Positions 31,783-44,199 of a stretch of 64,000 nt of DNA are shown here, piece by piece. Both the position numbers and the translations under genes were made by a program. Every line of letters begins with the position of its first letter. The first letter of the stretch is position 1. This stretch comes from Ulva prolifera (taxonomy: Eukaryota; Chlorophyta; Ulvophyceae; Ulvales; Ulvaceae): positions 2,421,101 to 2,485,100 of the forward strand of contig CM041199.1 of the NCBI GenBank assembly GCA_023078555.1. Reading direction: 5' to 3'. The notes below the pieces were generated by a model, which saw only the letters and a list, made by a program, of their open reading frames with translations, did no database searches and was not told where the DNA came from.

Positions 31783-34700
31783 CTACAGGTGCAAGCTCTC
31801 CAAACCCGGCAGTGCCGCACGCAGCAAGGCGCCCTCCGCCGCAACACTCACGTCACAGCCCTGCAACCCAATACGTCGGAGCGCTGGCATGAGCGGCAGC
31901 ACCCCCGCCAGCGCACCCACACCCTCATCCTCAAGCAGAGTCTGTCTGAGCTCCAGCACGTTCAAATCAGACAACTCCGGAAGCGCGTCCGCCAGCACCC
32001 TGGCGCCGCCCGGGCCAAATTCGTTGCCCGGCAGGTGCAGCTCATGCATGCACGTCATGCGTTTAAGCGCTTTGGCGAGCACCTCAGCGTCATCGCCATT
32101 TAAAGCGAGGGTGTCGAGGCTGAGATAGGTGAGGCGGGTGAGGGCAGCCAGGCCGCGCACGAGGACAGCCCCGCTGCCGCCCTCGCACTCCCCACCGCCA
32201 AGTCTGATCGCCACAGAGCAGAGCTGCGTCAGCGCTGCAATTCGGCGTGTCAGCGCGACCGCCCCCTCCAGGCTGCACCGCAGGTACGGCAGCTCCAACC
32301 TCGTTAGCGCCCGCAGCTGCCCGAGCGCCTCCGGCGCGTCGCCGCTGCTCTGGACCGATGCATACCCTAGGTGCAGTTCGCGCAGGTTTGGCAGAGCGGC
32401 GAGGCGCGGCGCGAGCTCCGGAAGCGCTTCATGCGAGGGCCTTCTGCGCAACGACAGCGTTACCGCGCGCAGCCTGGACCACCGCGAGAGGCCGCGGCAC
32501 AGAGCGCCCGTTGCCGCCGGCCTCCCGTAGCCCCACCCAAGCTTCAGCACCTCCAGATCTGCGGACTCGTTGTCTAGGAGCGCCTGCACCACCTGCCCCT
32601 CACCTTCTGCCTCCAGATATGGCAACGCCATGTCTAACCGCTTCAGAGCCGGCAGGCGGCTGATGTACTCGGCACGGGGCCTTCTGAAGCAATTGAGCGA
32701 CAGGTCAAGCTCATGCAGCTCGTGCAGCGGGCGCGAGGTTGCACGGTCGCAGCGGTAGAATAGATCAAAGTCGTCCTCCAGCGAGCACCTCCTCAGATCC
32801 AGGCTCTGCAGCGGCAGCGCCGCAGCCGCGGGGGCCAGCGCCTCCCAGCGGCCCCCGGCGAGACTGTTGTGCGCGAGCGAGAGGCGCGTCAGCGCGCGCA
32901 GCGTGCGCAGCGCGGCGGCCAGGGCCTTGACGTCCGGCAGATCCCCCCCAGCGCCGCCGCGTTCTAGACCCAGCGTGCGCAGCATGCGCAGCGCGGGCAG
33001 GCTCTGTGACAGCCCCTGGAGCCCCAGCGCACCGGCCACAAAGCCGCTGACTTCTAGGTGAGTCAGGTACGGCATGCCGGGCAGGGCCCCCGCGACGGCG
33101 TGGACGCAAGCGGGCACCAAGCAGCGGTCCGTGATTCGGACCTGCAGCTGCTCAAGGCCCTCGAGCTGCGGCAGCAGGGGAGCCACATCTTCCAGCGCCC
33201 TGGCGACATCGTCCGCGATGCACCACCCGCTCTCCGGGTCCGTCGCAGTCGCGGTCAGGGACAGCGCCGTGAGGTGTGTCCCGAGGCTTGCACCTGCGCA
33301 GCGCAGCACAGCGGCCGCGGCGGGGGCATCTACGTGGTGGAGTGTCAGGGAGCGGCGGGAGTCAACGGCCGGGTCGGCGGCGCGGAGGGCGAGGGGCCGG
33401 AGGGGCTCTGGGAGCAGGGCGAGCACAGCATGCATGCGGCGCGCACGGGCGTCCGCATGCGGGGCGTCGGTGACAGCGACAGCAGAGCACGTCACGCACA
33501 GCGGCACGGCGGCAAACGCGGCGCGCAGGGTCGTGATGGCGAGGTGCTCCGGCAGCGCCTCCACCACCTGCAGCGCATGCATATCACTATGTTGGACCGA
33601 CCTGCATTGGAGACTCCAGGCACGTGCCGGCACCGACCTGGGCGATGCAACCACACAGGTCCAACACATGCATGTGTGACATGCATGCCGCAGTTTGTGC
33701 AAACCTCTGTCCTTTACAGCGGGCCATAGGGCACATGACAGTGGGTGGCAGCACAGCGATGCTAGAGCGCATGGGACATGCCAAAGAGACGACAGCCGAG
33801 GATGGGATGCGTCGAAGGCAGTGCCAGTGGCGTATAGGGTTTGCCAGGTATGCATGCGTTCAACAGGAGAGCGCACCGTTCCGGCAGCGGCGCTGCGCTC
33901 GGAGTGCTGACGCGCTGGGCCACCTCCCGAGGGTGGCGCGGTCGGCAGCGAGGCTGGGAAGAGCACCCGCGCGAGGGCCTCGCTTGCCCGCGCAAGTGTC
34001 GCGTCATCGTCCAGGTACTCCGCAGCCTGCACAGGTTGATGCGGATCCGGGTTGGGAGCCACAACCAGAGGAACGCTAGGATGGGATCTCACGCAGGGTT
34101 ACTGGGGCGGGGGCTTCTTCTGATCTGCTGCTCACAGGAGATGAGGTCAGAGCTAATGTTACATTTAGATGCATGATTGCCGAGAGAAGCCGCGGCTGCA
34201 GATGCAGCGAGGGTAGCACGGTGGCCACCATGGCCACTGACAGGGCACACTACAGGCGACTGGGGATCTTCTCATGTCAAGCGCATTCGGGCATTTGCTG
34301 TGTCCTAGCAATGGAAGCCTAATTTCTTGAAAAAATCAATCAGGATTCTGTTGTCTGTTTCCGCGGCAGCAAGAGGAAGAGTCTGGATGAGCGTGGTCAC
34401 ATGCAGAAGGGGTGCACCAGCCGGAAACACCCCTTAGCCATCAGACAGTCTTGTGGGATGATGGGTATGTGCCTTTCGCCTGACGATTGTACAGCGGCTG
34501 TGCAAAGCGGAACAGGAGTCGTGATCAGCCCTAAATTTAACTTTAAAGCACTTTCATGTCACGGAATAGTGAAGACAGCCTTTAGACACTCACAGCACAT
34601 GAATCAAGACCAGCATCAGCGTGCACCTATGTAACCACTCGCAGCAACAATATCTTCCCCAGTGAATCTTGATCATGTGAAGTGTGTAAGTAATCGGTTA

Positions 34701-35369
34701 AGAATAACGCAGGAGGCCATGGCTTGCATCCAGAACGACCGAGCGGCCATGTGGGATCTCAACGACTACACTTGACTTTTCTGTCCTGATGCACACATCA
34801 TGACACGGCCAGAAGCTTCTGATGGCAGAGAGCACGGGTTGCAGTCAGCCCAGATGAAGTCAGCGCGAAGAGCCTCGGGCAATCGCGATGCGCCACGAGA
34901 ATGTGCCCACGCTGTCGGCATGTGAGCAGATGCATACATGCGACGATGCAGCGTAAATCAAACAAAGCTCTGATACATGCAGCTCTGATACAACGTGCAA
35001 GAGGGCAGGGCTTACTATCAGGATCTGCTGGAGCTCGTCCGTTGACATCTCGCCTTCTTGGCTCGTGTTCCGGAAGTCGCGGACATACGCGCATCACTGG
35101 GCGAGCTGACCATGCGTGAGCCTTAATATGACGCGACACCCCTCCTCGGCACTATCAAAGGCTATCTGCAGAGTGCTGCTCTTGGCAAGCTCGTGGGCCG
35201 CTAGGCTGAAGCCGTGAGTCGTCTCGTGACCGTTGACGACGCTGAAGCCTGTTGCCGTTCGGAGCAAGCAGGTACCTCGAGGAGCTCCGTCAGCACGAGC
35301 TAGAGCACATTCTGAGATTTGTTGGGTCATCTCTGCTGTCTGCAAATCAGGCTGGACCAATGTAGCCAC
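31783..35369 (-). CDS. SKP1-like POZ / LRR fusion protein, array copy C (premature stop in exon 1)
   Basis: Exon 2 (33877-34026: AAEYLDDDATLARASEALAR, VLFPASLP) and exon 3 (31783-33567: VVEALPEHLAITTLRAAFAA, LTHLEVSGFVAGALG, LQSLDLRRCSL, MHELHLPGNEFGPGG, LNVLELRQTLLEDEG, ending LPGLESLHL) are fully open, and exon 3 carries about 17 LRRs. Exon 1 (35016-35369, GTAAGC donor) encodes CLLRTATGFSVVNG and RLTHGQLAQ, then TGA at 35094-35096 where every relative has Trp or Arg, then CAYV and STDELQQILI. The single TGG-to-TGA change would truncate the POZ domain. C may be a young pseudogene, use a downstream start, or reflect a sequence error. I list it as coding because the 595-codon LRR exon is intact. 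Confidence 0.6.
34090..35010. other. Intron 1 of gene C
   Basis: About 1 kb between exons 1 and 2 of copy C. I find no transposon tail or other gene in it. Confidence 0.4.
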
Positions 35370-35815
35370 AGGTAAAGGTTACGTGTCTGTGATGCAGCGT
35401 GATGGCCAGGTAAGGCTCTCGGCTGCGACTTGCGTGGAGAGCTCTCACTGGAATAGTGACATGGCCCAGCACAGGCAGCCGGAGCGCTAGTTTGTCAGCT
35501 GTGCCGGGTGCTCGTGAGCGACATCAGTGCCATGCAAGCAGCCATGAAGCAAGCTCCATGTTAGTCGGTGCTGAGGGATACTGCCTCTATAAGTATCTGC
35601 GGTTGTTCGGTGAGTGCGCGTGTGTTCCGAGGCGCGTGTGCATCTGGAGGTGCATGTGTTTGATCTGTCCGCAGTATGAACTCCACACCGGTTACAAGCT
35701 TGTCGTGAGCCCGCTGACCATGCCTGGAGCAGGCGTTCTGTTCACAGCGCGAAGCTGGTGAGTGGGTGGTTGGAGGTGTTCACACAACCGCACGAGGTCC
35801 AAGGTCTGGCGACCG
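35370..35815. other. 5' flank of gene C
   Basis: No recognised gene. At 35805-35825 GGGACTCGAACACGCGACC resembles an inverted tRNA B-box but is better explained by the adjoining LINE-1 3' region. Confidence 0.3.
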
Positions 35816-35958
35816 GGACTCGAACACGCGACCCCGCCGGACTGAGGTGTGGGCGCGGTTGTAGTGTGATCGTGTGTGTGTTGCTGTTGATTCGGATGAG
35901 ATTCTATTGTGGTATATCATATACCGTATATGTCGTCTCCGGTTCACTCTGTTGTAAC
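35816..35958 (+). mobile_element. LINE family 1 3' end
   Basis: Plus strand GCCGGACTGAGGTGTGGGCG, GTTGATTCGGATGAGATTCT, a short insertion containing ATATCATATACCGTATAT, then CCGGTTCACTCTGTTGTAAC. It matches the 1455-1567 copy from just before the stop codon to the terminus. Confidence 0.6.
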
Positions 35959-36144
35959 ACTTGAACACTGGCAGCATGTTGCTTTATGCGAAAATTCCTT
36001 ATAAGAGACTAATTAGTCACTGGCGATGATCACTTTTGCTCGATCGAGAGCATTGGAGTTTCATCCGATATGGTGTCCTGGCTCAGCGCGCTCAGCGACA
36101 TCGATGGTGAGCACGCCCATCCGGCGTGAGCGCACCCACCACCT

Positions 36145-36190
36145 CATTTACAAAAGAGTGAACGGGAGAAGACAAATACCACAAAACAAT
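36145..36190 (-). mobile_element. 46-bp LINE-1 tail micro-insertion with 23-bp TSD
   Basis: Direct repeats at 36122-36144 and 36191-36213 (CGGCGTGAGCGCACCC followed by ACCACCT or GCCACCT, one mismatch in 23) flank 46 bases. On the minus strand the insert ends GTCTTCTCCCGTTCACTCTT-TTGTAAATG. The long, near-perfect duplication makes this the clearest tail-only retroposition in the window. Confidence 0.8.
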
Positions 36191-36213
36191 CGGCGTGAGC
36201 GCACCCGCCACCT

Positions 36214-37412
36214 TCGTCACGGTTTCAATGAAATCTGACTCCATCAAGTTCATGCATGCCTGACATGCATGTGACCATCATGCCGTGTACTAACTGAGGT
36301 AGAAAGTTCACTGGTTGATGCTGTATTACATGAACATCACGGACCGGCATAACATGTTTCGGCCTTGCCAAAGGGCCTCATCAGACACCTACGTGAGTCA
36401 AGCAACCAACACCGAACCAGCTCGCAAATTCCCTAATATTCAGTCCTCTAGAGCGAGACTGACTGAGACTGGAAGAAAAGTCCAGAACCCAGAAAAACCG
36501 ACACGAGATAAGATAACGAGATAAGGCACATCACGCCGCCCGCAAATGTGGGCAATGCATGCAGAGGCACGCAAATGCACCTCCGCAGCACCTCCAGCTC
36601 GTGCGGAAGCAGCCGCACGACAATTTAGGCCAATTGTCCAAAAAACGCAGGAAAAGAAAGAAAAGCCTAGATGGCTATGTCCGTGTCAGGAGGACAGCCA
36701 AACACAACAAACTTATCAGTGACAATGACAGACAATCACAGTAGACTACAAAACAGCTGCATGAGAGACACACAGCCACTACATCACCATCATGCCGTGC
36801 ACCGGCCACGACATGACCATGCCCCCTACCCTTGCCCAGGATTGTCATCTTTGCCACCACCTCCGGATCCGATGCCGCTGCAAAGAGACAAAGTAATTGC
36901 TATGTGCAATGCTATAATTGCTATATATGTATCTCTGAGATAGTACAGTACAGTGTGCCGCTCCCTGTGCATCGAGTGACAGCATGCTGCGGCGAAGGTA
37001 GACTACATGCATGTGCTTCCCTATGGTGCGCGGTGTACATGTGGCGCCGTGGGAGAGTGCACAGTGGGGATGCGACGGCGACGACCGGTACCACTGGCAA
37101 CTTAGACCGCTCACCAGCACGCATTCACCTTTTGGCTGTGGCCGCATGAATGTGATGCATGGACAGCAGCAGCGTTGCTGATATCGCCACAGGCAGGCAC
37201 GGCTCCAGAGCGACCCATACCCCACACACATTCCAACTTTAATCCTGTATGTAGTGTATACGTATACGCAACCCCACATCACAGGCGAATGCACACGAGC
37301 CCACGCCTCGTAGCCCATGCCCTCCACAAAGCCATGGCCAATACGTGACATCGCCACCGTGGCGTGTGACAGCCGTGGCAGCATGTTCACAGCAGCCTTT
37401 TTACACAGGCAG
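36214..37412. other. Intergenic, no gene recognised
   Basis: 36960-37150 is similar to 50110-50270, downstream of gene G (shared GCACAGTGGGG-TGCGACGG and GGCCGCATGAATGTGATGCATGGAC / GGCCACATGCATGTGCTGCATGGAC), so it is duplicated 3'-flank DNA of the LRR unit. Confidence 0.4.
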
Positions 37413-37661
37413 CTATTGGTCTATACCACAACGCTGCGCAGCCCTTAAGAATTCTGGCGTCGCACGCAGCACGGTGTCCGCCGCCGCACCACTCCGAGTC
37501 CCACCACAGCCCCCCAAACCCAGCCGCCAACGTGCATGCATGCACGGCAGCGCGTCCTCCAGCGCCTTCATGTCCTCATCCCCGAACGGATTCCGCAACA
37601 GATCCAGCACGCGCAACCTATGAAGCCCCAGCGCCTTAATAATTATCCTTGTAACACGCAT
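37413..37661 (-). pseudogene. LRR-family exon 3 remnant (last repeats only)
   Basis: Minus strand: LHRLRVLDLLRNPFGDEDMK, ALEDALPCMHARWRLGLGGC, GGTRSGAAADTVLRATPEFL. It aligns with the final two LRRs and C-terminus of copies A and C. Nothing upstream survives before the proline-rich fragment at 37.95 kb. Confidence 0.62.
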
Positions 37662-37944
37662 GAGCCTTCACAAGGCATTCATGCGCATGCACAAGCCGCT
37701 GTGTGTTCAGCACGTCTGCGATGATGCGCACAGTCATGACAACTGGCGACTGCATGGTTGAGGCGAAATCGGTTCTTCGCAAATTGAAACCATTGTGTTG
37801 CGCTCGGTCGAGCTGGGCAGGCCCTGCCGGGCTCACATTTCCATTTCACCTACTCCACAGGAAGAGGCGCATTTGCTGTATTTGTGTGTGCCCGTTCACT
37901 CTTCTAGAATTCTGTAGTCAATTTGGTATCACTCGATCTATTGG

Positions 37945-38245
37945 CCCGCATGCGATTTAGACACAAAGCGCAGGCGAGGCGTGCACGCGGCGTTAACAGT
38001 GGCTGTGGTGGTCTCGCCGGGTGCACCTCCTGTGGTGGTGGTGGTGGATCTGGTCACGGTGGTGGTGGCGGGGCCATTGCTGGAGGACGTGGTGCTGTTG
38101 AAGGCTCCGGAAATGTTCGGTCCGATGCTCAGGGCAGGGGTGTTTGCGGATTGTGTGCTGAAGGTCGGGCCGCCGTGCTGCGCGTTGCAGGCGCTGGTCT
38201 GCACAGCAGTCACATGCAGGCCCGCAGGCCCGCACACACTCCTGT
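37945..38245 (-). pseudogene. C-terminal fragment of the proline-rich secreted protein family
   Basis: Minus strand: PALSIGPNISGAFNSTTSSS, NGPATTTVTRSTTTTTGGAP, GETTTATVNAACTPRLRF. This is the Ser/Thr-rich C-terminal domain of the 4347-6977 gene without its proline-rich body or signal peptide. It lies upstream of an LRR remnant on the same strand, as at 3.5-7 kb. LINE-1-tail-like GTGCCCGTTCACTCTTCTAG lies just beyond its 3' end (37889-37908). Confidence 0.6.
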
Positions 38246-39360
38246 GGCAACGTTAACCTGGATGTAGCTGTCATGAACACCGGCCTTGGTGACGTCCGTG
38301 TTCCGGTTGCCGAAGGCGGGCCATTGTGCATTGGACGGTATCGGGGAAACGAGACAAGGCTGTGTATCTTGTTTCGGGTGCATCCGCAGTGGTTGCCCTG
38401 ATCTGCGCCTTTTGGCCCTCACCCGGCCCTGCCTGGAATCCTGACGTCGTCCTGTCGACACATGACCAAATGTGCAAGGTGCATGCATGTTGATGTGTAC
38501 AGGTGCCATGTCTGGTGCCCAAATCTCTGTCACGTCAGTGTTTCCTGTACTGCCACATGCAGCGTTGCACGAGCAAGGTCCTGTGGATGTATGCCGAAGC
38601 TGGCGCATCTCAGCGTAAGTCTTTTGCTTGGCCAGTGCGAGTTGCGCTGTACATGCCTGAACATTCAGAGGTGAATTTCATCAGCGGCAGAGTGGTTTGA
38701 CTTGCGAAAACCGCTGACTCTCGCACACACCAGCACGCATGCCCCGCTCACGTGTGGCAACATGCATGAACAGTGTCAGAGAAACAGGCACCGCTGGCTG
38801 TCACGATTGCCGAACAACCCAAACACGCCACATGCATATGCTCCCAGATCTCACACGCCGCCGGTTAACAGAATCCGCCGCTACATTGCCGGATGCACAC
38901 ACGCCCGCCACTGGGTACCTGAAGGCTGAAGCATGCCAAGGCAACAGCTGCAGTGCCCTACAGCTGCTACCGCACGTGTCTATAGCTGCAGATTCTGCAA
39001 ACCCGGCAGTGCCGCAAGCAAACAACCAATGCAACACATGCCACTGCCGCCGCACAGCACTCACTCCCTGCTCCTTGACACAAACCAACGCGGCCCTGCC
39101 ACACACGAAGCAGGAACTGACCACCGAGAGTCGATGGTCCGGCCACAGCACACCGCGCACAGCATGCAGCCCAATGCGTCACAGGACAAGCCAAATAACG
39201 TACGAACTCCTGACTGCGATCCACGCTGTGTGGCAGCACCGTTGCATGCACCCCGCAACGCCTCCGAGCGCGCGCGGGCTCGCAGCCTGCTACCCAGCCC
39301 GGGCCTCCCCCACGCCGGCGAGCGCCGCGGCCGCAGTACCCCAGAGGTGCAGGCGCCAGT
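38246..39360. other. 3' flank of LRR gene D
   Basis: 38620-38930 is homologous to 31440-31760 beyond gene C. Otherwise no gene recognised. Confidence 0.4.
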
Positions 39361-42300
39361 CTACACTCTGATGAACTGCACACCAGCTGGTGCGGCACGC
39401 AGCACGGCGGCCTTCCCCGCATCAGTTTTCACATTCAAGATCAGCCGCCGAAGCGCATGCATGCGCGGCAACACCCCCGCCAACGCCTCCGCTTCCTTCT
39501 GTTCGACCCCACTATCAAGAATAAGCATAGACAGCTGGGACAGCATGGGCAGCACGGCGACAAGCGCCTGGGCGCCGCCCGGCCTGATCTTGTCGAAGCC
39601 AATCTTAAGCCCGTGCATGCAGGGCATGCACTGCATCGCATCTGCAAGACGTGCAGCTCCGTCGCTATCTAGCTGGAGATCCCACAGGCTGAGATAGGTG
39701 AGGCGGGTGAGGGCAGCCAGGCTACGCACGAGGACAGCCCCGCTGCTGCGCTCGGACGTCGCGTGAATGGCAAAGTCGATGTTCAAAGAGCACAGACATG
39801 TCAGCGCGGCAATTCGGCTGCCCAGTGCGGCCGCCCCTCCCACGCTGCAGCGCAGGTCCTGCAGGTCCAGCCTCGTCAGCGCCCGCAGCTGCCCGAGCGC
39901 CGGCGGCGCATCTGCGCTGCTCTGCACCGATGCGTACATCAGGTGTAGGTCGCGCAGCTGCGGCAGCGCGGCAAGGGGCGGCGCGAGCTCCGGGACCGCC
40001 GCGCTATAGGCCTGCGGCCTCCATGACAGCGCCAACGAATGCAGCCGCACCCACCGTGTGAGGCCGCGGCACAGCGCTGCATTAGCCGCTGGTTTGCCGT
40101 TGCACTGCCACAGACTCAGCACCTCCAGGTCTGCGGACTCATTGTCCAGCAGCGCCTGCAGCAGCTGCTCCTCAGCTTCCGGTGTCGGAAGCACGTGCCT
40201 CATATCTAACCACCGCAAGCCCGGCAGACGGCTAAAACACCCAGCACGTATGTCTTTGCAGTAATTGAACGATAGGTCAAGCTCCTGCAGGTCGTGAAAC
40301 GGGCGGGTTTCTGTGTCGCAGCCACTGAACAGGTCAAAACATTCGGCCAGACCGCAATTCCGCAGATTCAGGCTCTGCAACGGCAGCGTAGCTACCGCGG
40401 GAGCCAGGATCTCCCAGCGGCCGTCCCGTAAAGTGTTCCCCCGGAAAGAGGTTTCAGCAAATGAGAGGCGCGTCAGCGCGGGCAGAAGGCGCAGCGCGGC
40501 GGCCAGGGCCTCAACGCTTGGCCGCCACTGTGGTTCGTGGGCCACGACTACGCCGCGGCTCAGGTCCAGCGTGCACAGCATGCGCAGCGCGGGCAGGCTC
40601 TGGGCGAGCCCCCACAGCCCGTCCGACCCGGCCCTCATGCCGCAGATCTCCAGGTGCGTCAGATGCGGCAGATCAGGCAAGGCCGCCGCGACCGAGAGAA
40701 CGCATATTCGATTGGCCCCGTGGGCGGGGCATCCTATGCGGAATTCGAGGTGCTGAAGGCCTTCAAATTGCGGCAGCAGAGCCGCAACGGCATCCAGCGC
40801 CGCAGCGGCATCCTCCAAGGAGCGCCCCTTGTACCACCGCGCCACCGCGTTAAGGGACAGCGCTGTGAGGTGCGTGCTGAGGTTGGCGGCGGCGCAGCGC
40901 AGCACCGCCGCCGCGGCGGGGGACTCCACGTCGTGGAGCGTGAGGGCGCGGCTGGAGTCGACGGTGGGGTGGGCGGCGCGGAGAGCGAGAGGCTGGAGGG
41001 GCTCCGGGAGGAGGGCCAGCATGGCATGCTGCGGAACGGTGGCCAGGGCGGCGCGGAGGGTAACGATTGCTAGGTGCTCCGGCAGTACCCCCACCACCTG
41101 CAGGCTCACTGTTCTCGTTGCCACGGTGACTGCGGTTGCCTCGGAGGCTCAAAGTGCCGTGGTTCCTCCTGGGTGATGTACCCACTCACTATGAGTGTAT
41201 GCATGACATACATGCATGTCAGATCATGTGCTGAATGCTGTCCGCCACAGCTGGGCACCGCGCACGGACTTCCGGGAGGTGGGGCAGCCTTGCCGCAGGT
41301 GCGAGGGCACCAACGCTACGGCCACACGGTGAGCGTTGAGGTGAGTGGAAGCCGAGTCATGGCCAAGAGGCGTCACGAAAATGCGCACGGAACTCCTGCA
41401 ACACGGCAACACACCCCTGCGGCCGCAGCGCTGAGCTCGCGGTGTAGCGGCGCTGGGTCCTCGCCCGGAGGTGGTGCGGCCGGCAGCGAGGCCGGGAAGA
41501 GCACCCGCGCGAGGGCCTCGCTCACGTGCGTGACCGTCGCCTCATCGTCCAGGTACTCCGCTGCCTGCAGTGGTTGACGCGGGTGTAGGTTATGGGGCAC
41601 ACGGGGAGCAGACCATCCCCGTGAGCGTGTGGGGTGGTGTGGCTGGAGTACAGGTCAGCTGTCAGGTGTGGTGCCATGAGCCCCTGGCGCCCGCGACCGT
41701 ATGCCATGGGCCCCTTTGGGTACCCACTAGAGCTGTAAATTTAACTTTACCCCCATTTTAACGTACTTTAAAATGCTATTTTACTTTACAATTTTAACGT
41801 TAAAACGATTTCGAGGCTTTAAAGGGGTCATTTTACTTTTATTTTACTATTACGCATTTTACCTTTAAGGGTGCTTTAAAATCAAAGTTGAAGCCAAAAA
41901 GGGTTGAATTCTGATGGCTTTGACCGATTTCATAGGACAAACATCACAAACAAAGCACGGTGGTCATGATATACCTTGCAGCAAACCGGTTGCTGGCTCC
42001 CAGTACTTAAACCCGTGTCGCTATGCGCTTGCTCATGCTGTGGGAGCCAGTTTCCGTAGCCCGTGTGCACCTGTCATTGATTTGGCAGTGAGCCACTTCC
42101 AGACATGGCACAAGACAAACGTCCTGCTGAATCTCTGCAAGACACTGAAATTTCCGATGAGGCAAATCTGGCTGATTCGGCAGATGTAGGTGGCTCCAAT
42201 CTGTGCAAAAAGTCAGCTGCGACTGATGTTGTGTCTCGTGAAGTTGAAAAGTTTGCCGAGCTCGAGAGAGGCTGCCATCGAAATGATGTCTGCGAAGCCC

Positions 42301-43545
42301 TGCTGTGCAACTGTGGAGAGGCTGTGGAATATACTTCTAGACAACTCAACCTCCAAGAGAAGGTCAATGAAAAACAGTACGCTGGCAACGACTTAGTACA
42401 CCAAAATCAACCTCCATCACCTAGGCGATAATGATGCAACTATTGACGAAATACGATGTTTTGAACATCTGCTTGGCATTGTTGATGAAGTGTATGAGGA
42501 AGACTCTCCTGGATCTGGTGTGCCAGAACGAGGGTGCAGTAGCATGTGGCCTACAGTCTGACAGCCTAGGAGCATCTCCATCGTCGTCAAGTTGCTCAGG
42601 AGACGCAGATAATTGATAGGCGGTGCAATAGGTGTATCTAGGTGGCTGTGGACGTGTTTGTGCCGTGTTTGCACATGTGCCGTGCAATTGGCCGAAACCG
42701 CCTCCTCGACATGTTTAACAGTTTTACGGGTAAAGCAGGAAAACACTAGTTTAAAACATGTTTAAAGTAAAGATTTTTTTAGCCTATTTTTCTTTTATTT
42801 TACTTTAGCTTTGTTAATTAACGTTAAATCATGCCCCCAGATGTTAAATTTACAGCCCTAGTTGCAAGTCTCAGGGCCCCGGTGGTTACATGTTGGAGCA
42901 CAGCAGGATAAAATGTCGTCCAGTACTAGAGCAACTACGTATCAAGAATTTGATTCGCCGATGTAGAGTGCGCAGCGAATAGACTGAGATGCACGATGGA
43001 GGGCAGGCAGCGCCATTTGGACGCGCGTGCGAATTTTTTGTGTGGTATCTCATATAACATGCGCGATATGATGCGTTACTGAGCTCACTAAACCGGCACA
43101 ACGCGGTATGAAGCATCTGATTGCCTCCAGCTCAACGGGACGCTGTCAGCCCGGATGAAGCGATTGCGAAGAGCTCAAGGCGATGCGGCATATAAGTCCC
43201 GATGATGCAACGATCGCTAGGTGCAAAAGGTGCATTTTACAAGAAGAGTGCAGGACGTACTTGCAGGATCTGCTGCAGCTCACCTGTCGAAGCCTCAACT
43301 TCTTGTCCTGTGTTACCGACATACGCGCGCCACTGCGCGAGCTGGCTTTGCGTGAGCCTAATTGGCACGTGAGATCCTTCCTCGGCACTCTCGAAAGCTG
43401 TCAGGAGGGTGCTGCTTCGTTCAATCTCGTGGGTCTCGAGGCTGAAGCTGTCATCGTCGACGACGCTGAAGCCTGTCGCCGTTCGGAGCAGGCACCCACC
43501 TGCTTCAGCCCCACCCAACGCGCTCCTGGCATAACTATCTGACAT
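39361..43545 (-). CDS. SKP1-like POZ / F-box-like / LRR fusion protein, array copy D
   Basis: Exon 1 (43261-43545, GTACGT donor): MSDSYARSALGGAEAGGCLL, RTATGFSVVDDDSFSLETHE, VPIRLTQSQLAQWRAYV, TGELQQILQ. Exon 2 (41415-41564): AAEYLDDEATVTHVSEALAR, VLFPASLP. Exon 3 (39361-41097): VVGVLPEHLAIVTLRAALAT followed directly by HAMLALLPEPLQPLAL, an in-frame deletion of about 20 residues relative to A-C. The LRRs include LTHLEICGMRAGSDG, LQELDLSFNYCKD, LEVLSLWQC, LTYLSLWDLQL and LRRLILNVKTDAG, ending AGVQFIRV. About 723 residues, no stops. Intron 1 contains the 1.1-kb inverted-repeat transposon at 41728-42860. Exon 1 and both its flanks are duplicated at copy G. Confidence 0.75.
41728..42860. mobile_element. 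hAT-like non-autonomous DNA transposon in intron 1 of gene D
   Basis: A 1,133-bp AT-rich island begins TAGAGCTGTAAATTTAAC and ends with the reverse complement of TAGGGCTGTAAATTTAAC (17 of 18 match). The subterminal regions repeat TTTACTTT/TTTAAAGT motifs. The TIR style suggests hAT, but no clean 8-bp duplication is visible (GTACCCAC left, GTTGCAAG right), and a TA-flanked alternative cannot be excluded. An internal frame (42105-42431: MAQDKRPAESLQDTEISDEA ...) has no recognised domain. It is much more AT-rich than its host. Homologous DNA at copy G lacks it. Confidence 0.7.
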
Positions 43546-44000
43546 TTCCGTCGGCTTGAAAGCACGTGTGTCTGACTGTGACGTTACTGGGCAATGGGTT
43601 GTCCTTGAAAGACTTTCCGAGACAGCTAGCGCCCTCAGCTACGACGTGCGTCTCGAGATATTCAGATTTTCGCAAGCCTGGAACAAGGATTTTGCAAACC
43701 TTGTACAATGCAAGTGTCGCAACGGCGTGCCGAGCGGATTCCACGTGAGGCGACACAATCTGCGGTACGTAGGTATACCTGGAGAGGCTACCAAGCTGTT
43801 AGGTAGTTTCTTTCCTGGCAACTACGGCTCATATGTCAATAGGTGCCAACCTTTCGCGTGCACACGTTCTAATACATGCGGCGTGAGTGCGTTCACAAGT
43901 CGCGCATCTGAGATGCATCAGAAGCGTCCCAGGGTGTGTGACCGACAAGGATGACACATTGTACATGCATTGGGTTGCACGCTGGCATCTACTGCGAAGC
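42870..44000. repeat. Segmental duplication, D copy (partner 53095-54250)
   Basis: Exon 1 of D with about 370 bp of intron 1 and about 450 bp upstream matches the G locus almost continuously: GCCGATGTAGAGTG at 42957 and 53195, CCCGATGATGCA at 43197 and 53450, GCCCTCAGCTACGACGTGCG at 43631 and 53890. The homology begins just outside the right end of the DNA transposon. Confidence 0.7.
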
Positions 44001-44199
44001 CAGGCAAGATGGTTGCTAAACATCGAGATAGGAAGCTGGTGTACTGCAGGTGCGCAGCATTCTAAATGCTTCGCCCTGTCCAACAGCATACAGTGATGAT
44101 GTATATTAGAGTTGCCTCATGAGGTTGCCACAGTGCTGTGATGTTCATGGCCTGTTGACTCACACATGAGGAGATATTTTCTGGTGTTGCCTTCTCCCG

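Noticed and set aside
35800-35830. Inverted B-box (GGGACTCGAACACGCGACC) suggesting a SINE
   Set aside because: It is contiguous with the LINE-1 ORF-end sequence ACGCGATCCTGCCGGACTGA in the opposite orientation, so the resemblance is probably accidental.
42105-42431. Host gene captured inside the 41728-42860 transposon
   Set aside because: The frame is short, has no recognised domain, and is more likely element-derived or random.
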